Position numbers and translations under genes: made by a program
Source of the DNA: Mesobacillus jeotgali
GTDB lineage: Bacteria; Bacillota; Bacilli; Bacillales; Cytobacillaceae
Direction of reading: 5' to 3'
Length of the DNA stretch: 64,000 bases
NCBI RefSeq assembly: GCF_900166585.1
Contig: NZ_FVZC01000009.1
Location: 1,933,444-1,997,443 of the forward strand
Notes under the pieces: model-generated
Told to the model about the DNA's origin: nothing
The model's input: only the letters and a program-made list of their open reading frames with translations
Databases searched by the model: none
Shown: in pieces, positions 17,157 through 25,563 of the stretch
How positions within the stretch are numbered: position 1 is the stretch's first letter
Layout: every line of letters starts with the position of its first letter

Positions 17157-18278
17157 TCATTGTGCTGCTACTTCCTGAATCAAGGCGATGACCATTTCGG
17201 CAAGCTTATCAAGCTCTTCGATTGGCATTCTTTCGTTTGTTGTGTGGATTTCTTCATATCCTACAGCAAGGTTGACTGTCGGTACGCCAAAGCCTGCTAT
17301 GACGTTAGCATCGCTTCCGCCGCCACTGTGAAGCAATTCACTGCTTCGGCCAATTTTAGCTGCAGCTTTTCTTGCCAGTTCAACTACCAGGTCGCCTTCG
17401 CCAAATTTGAAGCCAGGATACATTACCTGTACATCGACTTCAGCCTTACCGCCCATTTCCTGTGCAGCTGATTCAAATGCTTCCTTCATTTTGGCAACTT
17501 GTGCCTCCATCTTTTCAGGGATAAGTGAACGAGCTTCAGCAAGGATTTCTGCCCGATCCGCAACAATATTCGTCTGTGTTCCACCTGAGAAACGGCCAAT
17601 GTTTGCAGTTGTTTCTTCGTCAATGCGTCCTAATGGCATTCTTGCAACAGCTTTTGCAGCGATCGTGATTGCGGAAACACCTTTTTCTGGAGCAACGCCG
17701 GCATGTGCTGTTTTGCCATGGATGACAGCTGATACCTTTGCCTGGGTTGGGGCGGCTACAATAATGTTCCCAACCTTGCCGTCACTGTCCAGCGCATATC
17801 CGTATTTCGCTTTGACCAGGGTAGAGTCCAGTGCCTTTGCCCCTACCAAACCTGATTCTTCTCCAACTGTAATGATGAACTGAATTGTTCCGTGCGGAAT
17901 AGACTGTTCCTTTAAAACACGGATTGTTTCGAGCATTACCGCAAGACCCGTCTTGTCATCAGCACCAAGGATAGTTGTTCCGTCTGTCACAACATATCCA
18001 TCCTTGATAGAAGGCTTAACGCCTCTTGCAGGGACGACAGTATCCATATGGGAAGTGAAATAGATTGTATCGACGCCTTCTTTTGTACCTTGTAGAGTAC
18101 ATATAAGGTTTCCTGCACCGTGACCTGTCTGTGCAGTTGTATCATCTTCAAACACTTCGACACCCAGGTCCTCGAATTTTTGCTTCAGGACGCGGGCAAT
18201 TTCAGTTTCATACTTTGTTTCAGAATCAATTTGGACTAGCTCTAAAAATTCATTCAATAAACGTTCGTTATTAATCAT
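17157..18278 (-). CDS. yqjE: M20-family metallopeptidase (YqjE, tripeptidase/PepT-like)
   Basis: A 373-residue zinc aminopeptidase-type enzyme related to peptidase T. Metal ligands are visible in FTSHMDTVVPA (His, Asp), ILGADDKTGLAVMLE (bridging Asp), TVGEESGLVGA (catalytic Glu pair) and HSGGGSDANV near the C-terminus. The lid/dimerisation domain lies between about residues 180 and 285. It probably trims small peptides in the cytosol; the exact specificity is unknown. GGAGG sits 9 bases before the ATG at 18278, while a TTG three codons earlier is too close to it. It is the last gene before array A. Confidence 0.9.
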   Translation of the reverse strand: MINNERLLNEFLELVQIDSETKYETEIARVLKQKFEDLGVEVFEDDTTAQTGHGAGNLICTLQGTKEGVDTIYFTSHMDTVVPARGVKPSIKDGYVVTDGTTILGADDKTGLAVMLETIRVLKEQSIPHGTIQFIITVGEESGLVGAKALDSTLVKAKYGYALDSDGKVGNIIVAAPTQAKVSAVIHGKTAHAGVAPEKGVSAITIAAKAVARMPLGRIDEETTANIGRFSGGTQTNIVADRAEILAEARSLIPEKMEAQVAKMKEAFESAAQEMGGKAEVDVQVMYPGFKFGEGDLVVELARKAAAKIGRSSELLHSGGGSDANVIAGFGVPTVNLAVGYEEIHTTNERMPIEELDKLAEMVIALIQEVAAQ

Positions 18279-18352
18279 CCTGGCCAACCTCCAATTATGT
18301 ATATACTACTTGAGTATAACGCTAATTGAATGACAACACCAAACACTAAATA

Positions 18353-19903
18353 TTACAGTGGAATGTTGCCATGTTTTTTGCCCGGTCTGTCTTCCTTCTT
18401 TGTCCGGAGCATATCAAGTGCCTGAATGAGTTTGATCCGTGTATCCCGCGGATCAATGACATCATCGACCATTCCCTGGCTGGCAGCTACATAAGGATTT
18501 GCAAACTTTTCACGGTATTCATCAATTTTCTGCTGTCGTGTCTGTTCTGGATTCTCGCTGTTCTGGATTTCCTTGGCGAAAATAATATTCGCAGCTCCCT
18601 GAGGTCCCATCACGGCAATTTCCGCATTTGGCCAGGCATATACCAGGTCTGCACCAATTGATTTACTGTTCAGTGCCACATATGCCCCGCCGTATGCTTT
18701 CCTTAAAATCACAGTCAGCTTTGGCACTGTTGCTTCTGAATACGCATAAAGGATTTTCGCTCCATGACGGATAATGCCGCCATGCTCCTGTTTTATGCCA
18801 GGGAAGAATCCGGTGACATCTTCAAATGTAATAATAGGGATATTGAAGGAATCACAGAATCTTATGAAGCGTGATGCTTTATCCGAAGAATCGATGTCAA
18901 GTCCGCCTGCCATCACCTTTGGCTGGTTGCAGACAAGGCCAACAACTTCACCTTTGAGTCTCGCCAGACCGATCACAATGTTCTTGGCAAAGTCCTTTTG
19001 GATTTCCAGGAATGAACCGGCATCGACTACCTGTTCGATCACTTTGCGCACATCATACGGCCTGACAGCATCGAATGGAATCACATCCGTCAGGTCTGGG
19101 CGATAGTCATCCTTATCATCTGCCTCTAGACGCGGCGGCTTTTCTTCATAGTTTTGTGGCAGATAGCTTAACAGCAATCTCACCTGCTCCAATGTTTCTT
19201 CTTCGGACTGGCCATGGAAATGAGCGTTGCCGCTGATTGTATTATGTACGATTGCGCCGCCTAAATCTTCAGCGGAGATTTTTTCACCTGTAACCGTTTC
19301 GATTACTTTTGGTCCGGTGATGAACATTTGGCTTGTTTTTTCAACCATGAAAACGAAATCGGTAATCGCCGGTGAATAGACGGCACCGCCTGCACACGGA
19401 CCCATGATTACGGAAATCTGAGGAATTACACCAGAATAAATAGAGTTGCGGTAAAAAATCTGGCCATAGCCATCAAGGGAAACTACCCCCTCCTGGATTC
19501 TTGCACCGCCTGAATCATTCAATCCGACAAACGGAGCACCATTCTTTGCTGCGAGATCCATGACATTCGCGATTTTTTTTGCATGCATTTCACCCAATGC
19601 TCCTCCAAACACAGTGAAATCTTGGGAAAACAGATAAATCGCCCTGCCATTTACCTTTCCATAACCGGTTACCACACCATCTCCGGGACCCTTCTGGTTC
19701 TCTAGTCCAAAATCCGTGCTGCGATGCTGGATGAATGGATTCAATTCCACAAAGCTACCAGGATCCACAAGGAGCTCGATTCGTTCACGGGCTGTCAGCT
19801 TCCCCTTTTCATGCTGCTTTTCTATACGTTCGTCACCGCCGCCCAATTCGATTTCCCTGCGTCGGTCATAAAGTTCATTAATCTTTTCATAGATGTCTGG
19901 CAT
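18353..19903 (-). CDS. yqjD: Acyl-CoA (propionyl-CoA) carboxylase, carboxyltransferase subunit
   Basis: A 516-residue carboxyltransferase (beta) subunit with two crotonase-fold halves. The acyl-CoA-binding half has the LNDSGGARIQEGV oxyanion region near residue 140. The biotin-binding half has the EDVTGFFPG segment and GGAYVALNSKSIGADLVYAWP. Together with a biotin carboxylase and a biotin carrier protein it would form methylmalonyl-CoA from propionyl-CoA. It lies directly after the methylmalonyl-CoA epimerase gene (one base between stop and start), which supports propionyl-CoA as substrate. No dedicated biotin carboxylase is adjacent; AccB/AccC at 57-58 kb could serve. GGAGG precedes the ATG at 19903. 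Confidence 0.88.
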   Translation of the reverse strand: MPDIYEKINELYDRRREIELGGGDERIEKQHEKGKLTARERIELLVDPGSFVELNPFIQHRSTDFGLENQKGPGDGVVTGYGKVNGRAIYLFSQDFTVFGGALGEMHAKKIANVMDLAAKNGAPFVGLNDSGGARIQEGVVSLDGYGQIFYRNSIYSGVIPQISVIMGPCAGGAVYSPAITDFVFMVEKTSQMFITGPKVIETVTGEKISAEDLGGAIVHNTISGNAHFHGQSEEETLEQVRLLLSYLPQNYEEKPPRLEADDKDDYRPDLTDVIPFDAVRPYDVRKVIEQVVDAGSFLEIQKDFAKNIVIGLARLKGEVVGLVCNQPKVMAGGLDIDSSDKASRFIRFCDSFNIPIITFEDVTGFFPGIKQEHGGIIRHGAKILYAYSEATVPKLTVILRKAYGGAYVALNSKSIGADLVYAWPNAEIAVMGPQGAANIIFAKEIQNSENPEQTRQQKIDEYREKFANPYVAASQGMVDDVIDPRDTRIKLIQALDMLRTKKEDRPGKKHGNIPL

Positions 19904-19904
19904 T

Positions 19905-20318
19905 TTATTCAGCCTCCTTGTTTTTCTCGCAAAGTTCGTATAAAATGCTGCCGGTGGATTTCGGGTGCATGAATGCCACAAGAGCTCCCCCTGCTCCTTT
20001 TTTCGGAACATCCTGAATCATCTTGATTCCGTTTTCCTTCATATCTCTGATTCTTTCCTCGATTGATTCCACACCAAGAGCAACATGGTGAATTCCCTCT
20101 CCGCGCTTTTCGATAAAACGTGCGATCGCGCTTTCCTCCGCCAGGGGTTCAAGAAGTTCAAGCTTTGTTTCCCCAGCTTTCAGGAAAGCTACTTTTACCT
20201 TCTCACTGTCTACTTCCTCTATTCCAAGTAAGGGCAGCTTCAGAATGTCTGTATAAAATGGGAGGGCATGCTCAATAGATTTGACAGCAATGCCGATATG
20301 GTCGACCTTTTTAATCAT
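19905..20318 (-). CDS. mce: Methylmalonyl-CoA epimerase
   Basis: A 137-residue vicinal-oxygen-chelate protein that interconverts (2S)- and (2R)-methylmalonyl-CoA. The first metal-ligand region is KKVDHIGIAVKS (His7). GIHHVALGV supplies another ligand near residue 75 and LYELCE the terminal Glu. Its length is typical for the family. It is the first gene of a two-gene operon with the carboxyltransferase gene: GGAGG for the next gene lies inside its last codons. It links the carboxylase to the B12-dependent mutase encoded 6 kb away. Confidence 0.92.
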   Translation of the reverse strand: MIKKVDHIGIAVKSIEHALPFYTDILKLPLLGIEEVDSEKVKVAFLKAGETKLELLEPLAEESAIARFIEKRGEGIHHVALGVESIEERIRDMKENGIKMIQDVPKKGAGGALVAFMHPKSTGSILYELCEKNKEAE

Positions 20319-20570
20319 GTAATTCCCTCCAAATCATTATTTAAATATATTTAACTGTTATAATTTTCGACAAAAATGTCACAATTCCTTCTTATTTAGA
20401 TAGATAACAGAGTAATTTCTGTATTATGATTGACATAATACTTTTACCACTATCATCATTTTCAATGACATCAGCTATAAATCGATTCACTAAAAGGGTT
20501 GTTGAAATGATTCTGGGGATGTAAAATAATAGACATAGAATGTGAAGCTTTGGAAGGGGGATCTCTTTAA

Positions 20571-20666
20571 ATGCGCAAGCCTAATTTCAGAAAGGTCGTA
20601 GTATACGTCATGCTTTTTACTATGCTAGCTTCAACCCTTCTAATGGGTTTAGCTACTTTCCTATAA
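20571..20666 (+). CDS. prli42: Stressosome-associated miniprotein Prli42
   Basis: A 31-codon gene. The product starts MRKPNFRKVVVYVML and ends in a hydrophobic helix finishing TLLMGLATFL. This is the layout of Prli42: a short basic N-terminus and one membrane helix. In Listeria this membrane peptide anchors the stressosome through RsbR. A strong GGAAGGGGG ribosome-binding site lies about 10-18 bases upstream, and a terminator hairpin follows 15 bp after the stop. It was recognised from the characteristic sequence rather than by search. It sits on the plus strand, alone among minus-strand genes. Confidence 0.85.
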   Translation: MRKPNFRKVVVYVMLFTMLASTLLMGLATFL

Positions 20667-20681
20667 TCTCTAAAAATAAGC

Positions 20682-20715
20682 AAAGGGCTGTCATATGACA
20701 GCCCTTTATTTTATT
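20682..20715. terminator. Bidirectional terminator between prli42 and the L,D-transpeptidase gene
   Basis: A perfect 12-bp stem, AAAGGGCTGTCA with TGACAGCCCTTT, has a 2-base loop. T-rich sequence follows on the plus strand and A-rich sequence precedes it, so it can act in both directions between converging genes. Confidence 0.85.
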
Positions 20716-21226
20716 CACTAATGGCCCCATGCTCCTGTCCCAGCTCAATAAAGCTTTTCTGTGATGATGTAATGAGGATTTTTGTGCCCAATGGTATGTA
20801 ATCATATAGTGATTCAACTGCCTCGTTTTGCAGCCTGATACAGCCTTCGGATACTTTTTTGCCGATACTTGCGGGGTCATTTGTTCCATGTATTCCATAT
20901 GTCCGGCCATCCGTATTTTCTGCATCAAACCCAATCCACCTGCTGCCCAGCGGATTATTCGGGTCACCGCCCGGAATATCCTTCTTGCGGTAATATGGTT
21001 CAGGGGCTTTGACAGTAACCGTAAAGAGACCTTCTGGCGTAAGGTCTTCAGATTTGCCGGTAGCCGCATTGACAACTGTCTGAACTCTGTTTTCGTTAAT
21101 CAAAGCCACCTCATTAGTTTTTTTATTCACTATTACAAATGGATCTCCTGGCAGCGGATTTGTTCCCAACGGCCATAAAGGCGAAAAAATGAACGCTGCC
21201 AGAAGCAAAGGAATAAACATTGGCAT
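20711..21226 (-). CDS. L,D-transpeptidase (YkuD domain), YqjB-like position
   Basis: A 171-residue exported or membrane-anchored L,D-transpeptidase. The first 20 residues form a hydrophobic signal/anchor. The YkuD catalytic domain follows, with the signature YGIHGTNDPASIGKKVSEGCIRLQ containing the catalytic His, Ser and Cys (HGT ... S.GCIRL). Such enzymes make 3-3 cross-links in peptidoglycan or attach proteins to it, acting outside the membrane. It is followed upstream by yqjA on the same strand with a 24-bp gap, so the two are probably co-transcribed, as in the yqjA-yqjB order of B. subtilis. Confidence 0.9.
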   Translation of the reverse strand: MPMFIPLLLAAFIFSPLWPLGTNPLPGDPFVIVNKKTNEVALINENRVQTVVNAATGKSEDLTPEGLFTVTVKAPEPYYRKKDIPGGDPNNPLGSRWIGFDAENTDGRTYGIHGTNDPASIGKKVSEGCIRLQNEAVESLYDYIPLGTKILITSSQKSFIELGQEHGAISE

Positions 21227-21250
21227 GATGATCCCTCCGTGTTTTTTCTT

Positions 21251-22240
21251 TTAGTTTGCCACGGCAGGCTCACTTTTATCCTTACCTGTGTTCAATCCTT
21301 TAAACGACCTTTTCAACAAGAGGAACTGTTCCATTTCATTTACAAAATGAAGCAGGGCAGCCCTTGCCTCAAATTCTTCCCTGGTTTTTGGAAGCTCCAT
21401 TTCCTCAAACTCCGATTTCATCCTCAATAACTTTTCCAGGTAAAACAGCACAGTATTGCCTGGATGTATCCCTTTGGATAAAGTTTCGATAAATTCCGCG
21501 ACAATATTAGCCTGCTCTACATGCTGAGGAATCGAGGTGACTGAAGGCAGTACCCGTTCTATTATTTCGAATTGCTTTTCCCTTATTTTAAAATATTGAT
21601 AATATAGGTTTTCTTCTCTTAAAAAATTGTTTTCTACGTCCTGGATCGCCAGGCCTTTTGCGTTTTCAATCAGACTTGCAGTCTCAGTCAGTTCCCTGCC
21701 ATCCCAGCTTGAGTCATTATTCCTAAGGTACAAGGCGATTTCGCTGAAAATCTTCTTGAAATGGGCTTCAATTTCTCTTTGATACTCCTCCAGCTTACTG
21801 TCAACACTCGGCATATATAAATTCATGATCAATGCTACACCTATCCCAATCGTGATGATTCCCAGCTCGTTAAGTAAAAGTTCCCCTGTTACCTTGCCTG
21901 CTGAGTAAATATGCATGATGATGACACTTGAGGAAACTACTCCTTCTTTCGCCCTGAACATGACGACTGTTGGAATGAAAAAGAGCAATAAAAGTCCAAT
22001 AACTACAGGATGGTATGTAATTCCTTCAAAAAATATGGCTGAGAAAGCCATAGCGATTATGCAGGCCAGGAATCTATGCCAGGATGCCTGCAGTGATCTC
22101 TTTTTAGTCACCTGGATGCATAGAATTGTCAATATTCCAGCAGAAACATAATTTTCAAAGCCAAAAAGCTGGGCAATTATGATGGAGAGTGCAGTACCAA
22201 GCGCTGTTTTTAAAGTTCGATAGCCGATTCTGAATTTCAC
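21251..22240 (-). CDS. yqjA: Aromatic acid exporter family protein YqjA (FUSC/DUF939)
   Basis: A 329-residue membrane protein. About five to six helices occupy residues 5-135, followed by a long cytoplasmic helical domain rich in charged residues, the layout of the FUSC/aromatic acid exporter family. The transported compound is unknown. The start I prefer is GTG at 22240, which follows TAGGAGA by 7 bases; a TTG at 22258 would place the ribosome-binding site inside the gene. It precedes the L,D-transpeptidase gene on the same strand, hinting at a role at the cell envelope, but this is inference. Confidence 0.8.
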   Translation of the reverse strand: MKFRIGYRTLKTALGTALSIIIAQLFGFENYVSAGILTILCIQVTKKRSLQASWHRFLACIIAMAFSAIFFEGITYHPVVIGLLLLFFIPTVVMFRAKEGVVSSSVIIMHIYSAGKVTGELLLNELGIITIGIGVALIMNLYMPSVDSKLEEYQREIEAHFKKIFSEIALYLRNNDSSWDGRELTETASLIENAKGLAIQDVENNFLREENLYYQYFKIREKQFEIIERVLPSVTSIPQHVEQANIVAEFIETLSKGIHPGNTVLFYLEKLLRMKSEFEEMELPKTREEFEARAALLHFVNEMEQFLLLKRSFKGLNTGKDKSEPAVAN

Positions 22241-22360
22241 AATGTATTCTCCTATCAATCAAACTATACTTTCTATACCTCTAATTATTGCCATGGGGAA
22301 CAAATACCTCTACTTTTCAACAATACCTTTATCAATTAGAAAGACCTTATTGAGATAAAT

Positions 22361-22396
22361 AAAAAGATGATCATATCATCCTAGATATGATCATCC
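22361..22396 (-). terminator. Terminator after the amino-acid ABC transporter operon
   Basis: A perfect 12-bp stem, GATGATCATATC with GATATGATCATC, has a 6-base loop. On the minus strand it is followed by TTTTTATTTATC. It lies about 48 bp downstream of the ATPase gene stop. Confidence 0.85.
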
Positions 22397-22443
22397 ATAA
22401 GTTTATCAGATTCGTCTTACTTAATAAAAGCCAGGTGCGGGGT

Positions 22444-23166
22444 TTAAAGCATTTTTTCAAGAAATTCCTTTGCCCTGTTGCTCTTTGGATTGCCAAAGAA
22501 TTCTGCAGGAGGGGCATCTTCAACCAGTACTCCGCCATCAAGGAATAGAACACGGTCTGCGACTTCACGTGCAAAGCCCATTTCATGGGTAACTATTGCC
22601 ATTGTCATCCCGGTGTGTGCCAGCGACTTCATTACTTCAAGCACCTCTTTGACCATCTCTGGGTCCAGGGCGGACGTCGGTTCATCAAATAACATCACTT
22701 CCGGGTCCATCGCGAGTGCCCGGGCGATCGCTACACGCTGTTTTTGTCCACCAGACAGCCTGTTAGGATATTCATTTGCTTTTTCGTAAAGTCCAACCTT
22801 TTTCAGAAGCTCAAGACCGTATTCTTCTGCTTCTGCTTTGGTCTTTCCTTTTACCTTCATCGGTGCGTAAGTGATATTTTGCAGTACGGTCATATGAGGG
22901 AAAAGGTGAAAGTGCTGGAATACCATTCCGACATTTTCACGCACTTTCTTAATGTCCGTTTTTTTATCTGTTATATCATCTTGTCCAATCAAAATTTGCC
23001 CGCTCGTAGGTTGTTCCAATAGATTCATGCAGCGCAGGAAGGTCGACTTTCCAGATCCGGAAGGACCTACTATAGCTACTACCTCTCCGTTTTCGATAGT
23101 GGTCGAAATGCCTTTCAAAACTTCCAGCTTTCCAAATGATTTATGAAGATCATGCACTTTAATCAC
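22444..23166 (-). CDS. artR: Amino-acid ABC transporter ATP-binding protein (ArtR/YqiZ)
   Basis: A 240-residue polar amino acid family ABC ATPase that powers uptake. Walker A is GPSGSGKST at about residues 34-42, the Q-loop is [10 protein letters not shown], the ABC signature is [15 protein letters not shown], Walker B is [15 protein letters not shown] and the switch His is in VTHEMGFA. It overlaps the permease gene by 8 bp, so the two are translationally coupled. Gene order (binding protein, permease, ATPase) and position match B. subtilis artP-artQ-artR, an arginine system. The substrate assignment rests on that synteny. Confidence 0.9.
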   Translation of the reverse strand: MIKVHDLHKSFGKLEVLKGISTTIENGEVVAIVGPSGSGKSTFLRCMNLLEQPTSGQILIGQDDITDKKTDIKKVRENVGMVFQHFHLFPHMTVLQNITYAPMKVKGKTKAEAEEYGLELLKKVGLYEKANEYPNRLSGGQKQRVAIARALAMDPEVMLFDEPTSALDPEMVKEVLEVMKSLAHTGMTMAIVTHEMGFAREVADRVLFLDGGVLVEDAPPAEFFGNPKSNRAKEFLEKML

Positions 23167-23818
23167 TTTGCCTCATTCTCCTTTCAACTGCCTTGCCAAT
23201 CATTGTCAAGGAGATGACCATAAGATAATAAATTAGGCCCGCCAAAATCAGTGGTTCGAAAAATCTATACTGGTCCCCGCCGACAATATATGCCCTTCGC
23301 ATGATATCATCTACTGCAATGACCGTAACGATAGCCGATTCTTTTGTAAGTGTGATGAATTCATTCATCAAGGCTGGCAGGATATTTTTCATTGCCTGAG
23401 GGAGAATGATGTCTGCCATCATCCGTTTGCCAGGTACACCAAGAGCCATGGCAGCTTCTTTCTGCCCTTTATCGACCGCTAAAATTCCTGCTCTGATGAT
23501 TTCAGATATATAGGCTGCAGAGTTTAAAGAAAAGGATGCAACCGCCGCTGTGTAGGGAGCGATTTCATAGCCAATCAGCTGCGGCAGGCCATAGTAGATG
23601 ATCATTAACTGAAGAATCAGCGGAGTACCGCGGAAAATCGAGGTGTATGCATCCGCGAACCAGTTCAGCGCCTTTGATTTGCTGATTTTAAATATCGCAA
23701 GAATAATTCCAAATGCAAAGCCAAGAAGACCTGCAACCAATACTATTTTTAATGTGACGCCAATTCCCTTCAAAATATATGGCAATGAAGGAAGTATGGC
23801 GGTAAAGTCCAGATTCAT
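23159..23818 (-). CDS. artQ: Amino-acid ABC transporter permease (ArtQ/YqiY)
   Basis: A 219-residue inner-membrane permease of the His/Glu/Gln/Arg family with about five helices. The permease loop that docks the ATPase is visible as [22 protein letters not shown] (residues around 140-160). The N-terminus [21 protein letters not shown] is typical of the family. A homodimer with the ATPase dimer would form the importer. It lies between the binding-protein gene (85-bp gap) and the ATPase gene (8-bp overlap). Confidence 0.9.
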   Translation of the reverse strand: MNLDFTAILPSLPYILKGIGVTLKIVLVAGLLGFAFGIILAIFKISKSKALNWFADAYTSIFRGTPLILQLMIIYYGLPQLIGYEIAPYTAAVASFSLNSAAYISEIIRAGILAVDKGQKEAAMALGVPGKRMMADIILPQAMKNILPALMNEFITLTKESAIVTVIAVDDIMRRAYIVGGDQYRFFEPLILAGLIYYLMVISLTMIGKAVERRMRQSD

Positions 23819-23902
23819 AATTATAACAGCCCTCTCTATCTATTTCATGAAGGAGAAAGGCGTCCAGAAGTCATGCATACTCTGAACGCCCAGTTTTTTA
23901 TC

Positions 23903-24700
23903 TTACTTCTCTCCGCCAAACCATTTAATAACCAGCTTTTCCACTTCGCCATTTTCCATTTTTTCTTTAAGGACTTTGTTGAACTCTTCAGTCAGCTTGC
24001 TGTCCTTAGGAAATGCGATTGCTGAACCTGCTTCTTCGTCACTGCCATCCTCGATTGTAAAGCCTGCAATGTCTGGATTGTTCTTGAAGTACCCTTCTGC
24101 CACTGTATCCTCAATGATTGCCGCGTCAATCCGTCCAGCTTTGATTTCCTGTACCAGTTCAGGAATTCTTGTGCGTTTTTCAACTTTGATTTTCACTGTT
24201 TCGCCGATTTCTTCCGCTTTGCCTTCCTGGATTGAAGAAAGCTGAACTCCGACTGTCTTGCCTTCAAGGTCTTCAATCGTCTTGATGTTGCTGTCCTTTG
24301 CTGAAACGATCATATGCTTCGCTGTGTAGTAAACATCGGAAAAGTCAACGCTCTTTTTGCGTTCTTCCGTTGGAGTCATACCTGCCATGACAAAATCAAC
24401 ACGGTCAGCCTGGATTGCGCCAATCAAGCCGTTGAAGTCCATATCCTTAATTTCTACTTCATACCCTAATTCTTTTGCGATAAGGTTCGCCAGGTCTACA
24501 TCAAAACCGATGATTTCATCACTCTTCGCTGTTTCGACGTATTCGAATGGAGGGTAGTCAGCTGATGTCCCCATTGTTAGAACTTTCTTTTCTTCACCAT
24601 TTCTGCCTGCGTTTTCTTTTTCATCAGGAGCGGTGCCGCACGCAGCTAAAACTCCCATCATTAAGAATGTACTCATAAGTATAAATAATGCCTTTTTCAC
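23903..24700 (-). CDS. artP: Amino-acid ABC transporter substrate-binding lipoprotein (ArtP/YqiX)
   Basis: A 265-residue type-3 solute-binding protein. The N-terminal signal ends in a lipobox (GVLAACGT), so the mature protein should be anchored by a diacylglyceryl Cys at about residue 21. Family landmarks are VLTMGTSADYPPFEY, then GFDVDLANLIAKELG and FVMAGMTPTEERKKSVDFSD. It would catch the amino acid (arginine by synteny) outside the cell and hand it to ArtQ. It is the first gene of the operon, with TATAGGAGG before the start. Confidence 0.9.
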   Translation of the reverse strand: MKKALFILMSTFLMMGVLAACGTAPDEKENAGRNGEEKKVLTMGTSADYPPFEYVETAKSDEIIGFDVDLANLIAKELGYEVEIKDMDFNGLIGAIQADRVDFVMAGMTPTEERKKSVDFSDVYYTAKHMIVSAKDSNIKTIEDLEGKTVGVQLSSIQEGKAEEIGETVKIKVEKRTRIPELVQEIKAGRIDAAIIEDTVAEGYFKNNPDIAGFTIEDGSDEEAGSAIAFPKDSKLTEEFNKVLKEKMENGEVEKLVIKWFGGEK

Positions 24701-24794
24701 TTGTTTTCCTCCTATAACTTTTTTCGAAATTTCTTATTTTTTAAAATAATAAATATATTATCATCGAAACCTTATGCTTTTTCAAGCAGAAACA

Positions 24795-24813
24795 ATTGAT
24801 AATAAATATTCAA
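24795..24813. promoter_or_regulatory. Candidate ArgR (ARG box-like) operator upstream of artP
   Basis: An imperfect palindrome, TTGATAATAAATATTCAA, resembles the ARG box with a good ATTCA half. It lies about 95 bp upstream of the artP start. The window also encodes ArgR. Only a tentative match: A+T-rich sequence gives such matches easily. Confidence 0.25.
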
Positions 24814-24875
24814 CATAATGCATTTTAACACATCCTTATATTTATGCAATATGATTTTTAAATATAATTTTAATA

Positions 24876-24909
24876 AAATAAAAAAGAATCCCGTTTAGCG
24901 GGATTCTTT
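24876..24909 (-). terminator. Terminator after brxB
   Basis: A perfect 11-bp stem, AAAGAATCCCG with CGGGATTCTTT, is followed on the minus strand by TTTTTATTTTATT. It begins 6 bp past the brxB stop codon. Confidence 0.9.
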
Positions 24910-24914
24910 AAAAA

Positions 24915-25352
24915 TTATACTTCTGGACAATATTCTTCAAAAGCATTTTGCAGCTTGTTTACTACCTGCATTGGATCATGGCCTTCAATCTCATGGCGTT
25001 CAATCATGGTGCAAAGCTTTCCATCCTTTAACAGCGCAAAAGATGGGGATGACGGCGGATAGCCGGTAAAATAACTGCGTGCCTTTTCAGTCGCATCCTT
25101 ATCCTGGCCAGCAAATACAGTCACAAGATGGTCAGGGCGCTTATCATAATGAAGGGAGTGTGCTGCTGCAGGACGAGCGATTCCTCCAGCACAGCCACAC
25201 ACAGAATTCACCATAACCAGTGTCGTACCCTGTTTGGCCAATGCTTGCTCGACTTCTTCACCTGTCGTCAGTTCTGTATATCCAGCTGCCACGATTTCCT
25301 GGCGCGCCTGGCGGACTACATCATTCATGAAAAAATTAAAATCCATACTCAT
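24915..25352 (-). CDS. brxB: Bacilliredoxin BrxB (YqiW)
   Basis: A 145-residue thioredoxin-fold protein of the BrxA/BrxB family that removes bacillithiol from S-bacillithiolated proteins. The characteristic CGC redox motif is present in [13 protein letters not shown] near residues 53-55, and the C-terminal half is typical. It implies that the organism makes bacillithiol. The ATG at 25352 has GGAGAGA about 6 bases upstream; a TTG one codon earlier gives a closer spacing. A possible promoter (TTGAAA / TATCAT, 16-bp spacer) lies on the minus strand at 25393-25420. Confidence 0.93.
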   Translation of the reverse strand: MSMDFNFFMNDVVRQARQEIVAAGYTELTTGEEVEQALAKQGTTLVMVNSVCGCAGGIARPAAAHSLHYDKRPDHLVTVFAGQDKDATEKARSYFTGYPPSSPSFALLKDGKLCTMIERHEIEGHDPMQVVNKLQNAFEEYCPEV

Positions 25353-25496
25353 CAATCATCTCTCCTCTGCTGAGAATTACTGGTACAACATTATGATACC
25401 AATTAAAATAAATTTTTCAAAGCATGTTTAACCGCTGGGCAATCCGGGAAAGGTAACAATACAGCTAGATCCATACCCCTAAACTCCCTAGATGAA

Positions 25497-25528
25497 GGAC
25501 AACGGTATATCCGTTGTCCGCTTTTTTT
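25497..25528 (+). terminator. Orphan plus-strand terminator hairpin
   Basis: A perfect 9-bp stem, GGACAACGG with CCGTTGTCC, has a 5-base loop followed by GC and seven T residues, so it is a good terminator for plus-strand transcription. Yet no plus-strand gene lies within several kilobases upstream. It sits in the gap between brxB and meaB, both on the minus strand. Confidence 0.6.
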
Positions 25529-25535
25529 ATTCATA

Positions 25536-25563
25536 AGAAAAAGCTGTCAGCTAAGGACAGCTT
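25536..25563 (-). terminator. Terminator of the mutA-mutB-meaB operon
   Basis: On the minus strand, AAGCTGTC pairs with GACAGCTT and is followed by TTTCTTATG. The stem overlaps the last bases of the meaB stop codon. Confidence 0.75.

Noticed and set aside
23643..23885. Plus-strand small frames inside the art operon
   Set aside because: Shadows of the permease and binding-protein genes; codon pattern and neighbours favour the minus strand.
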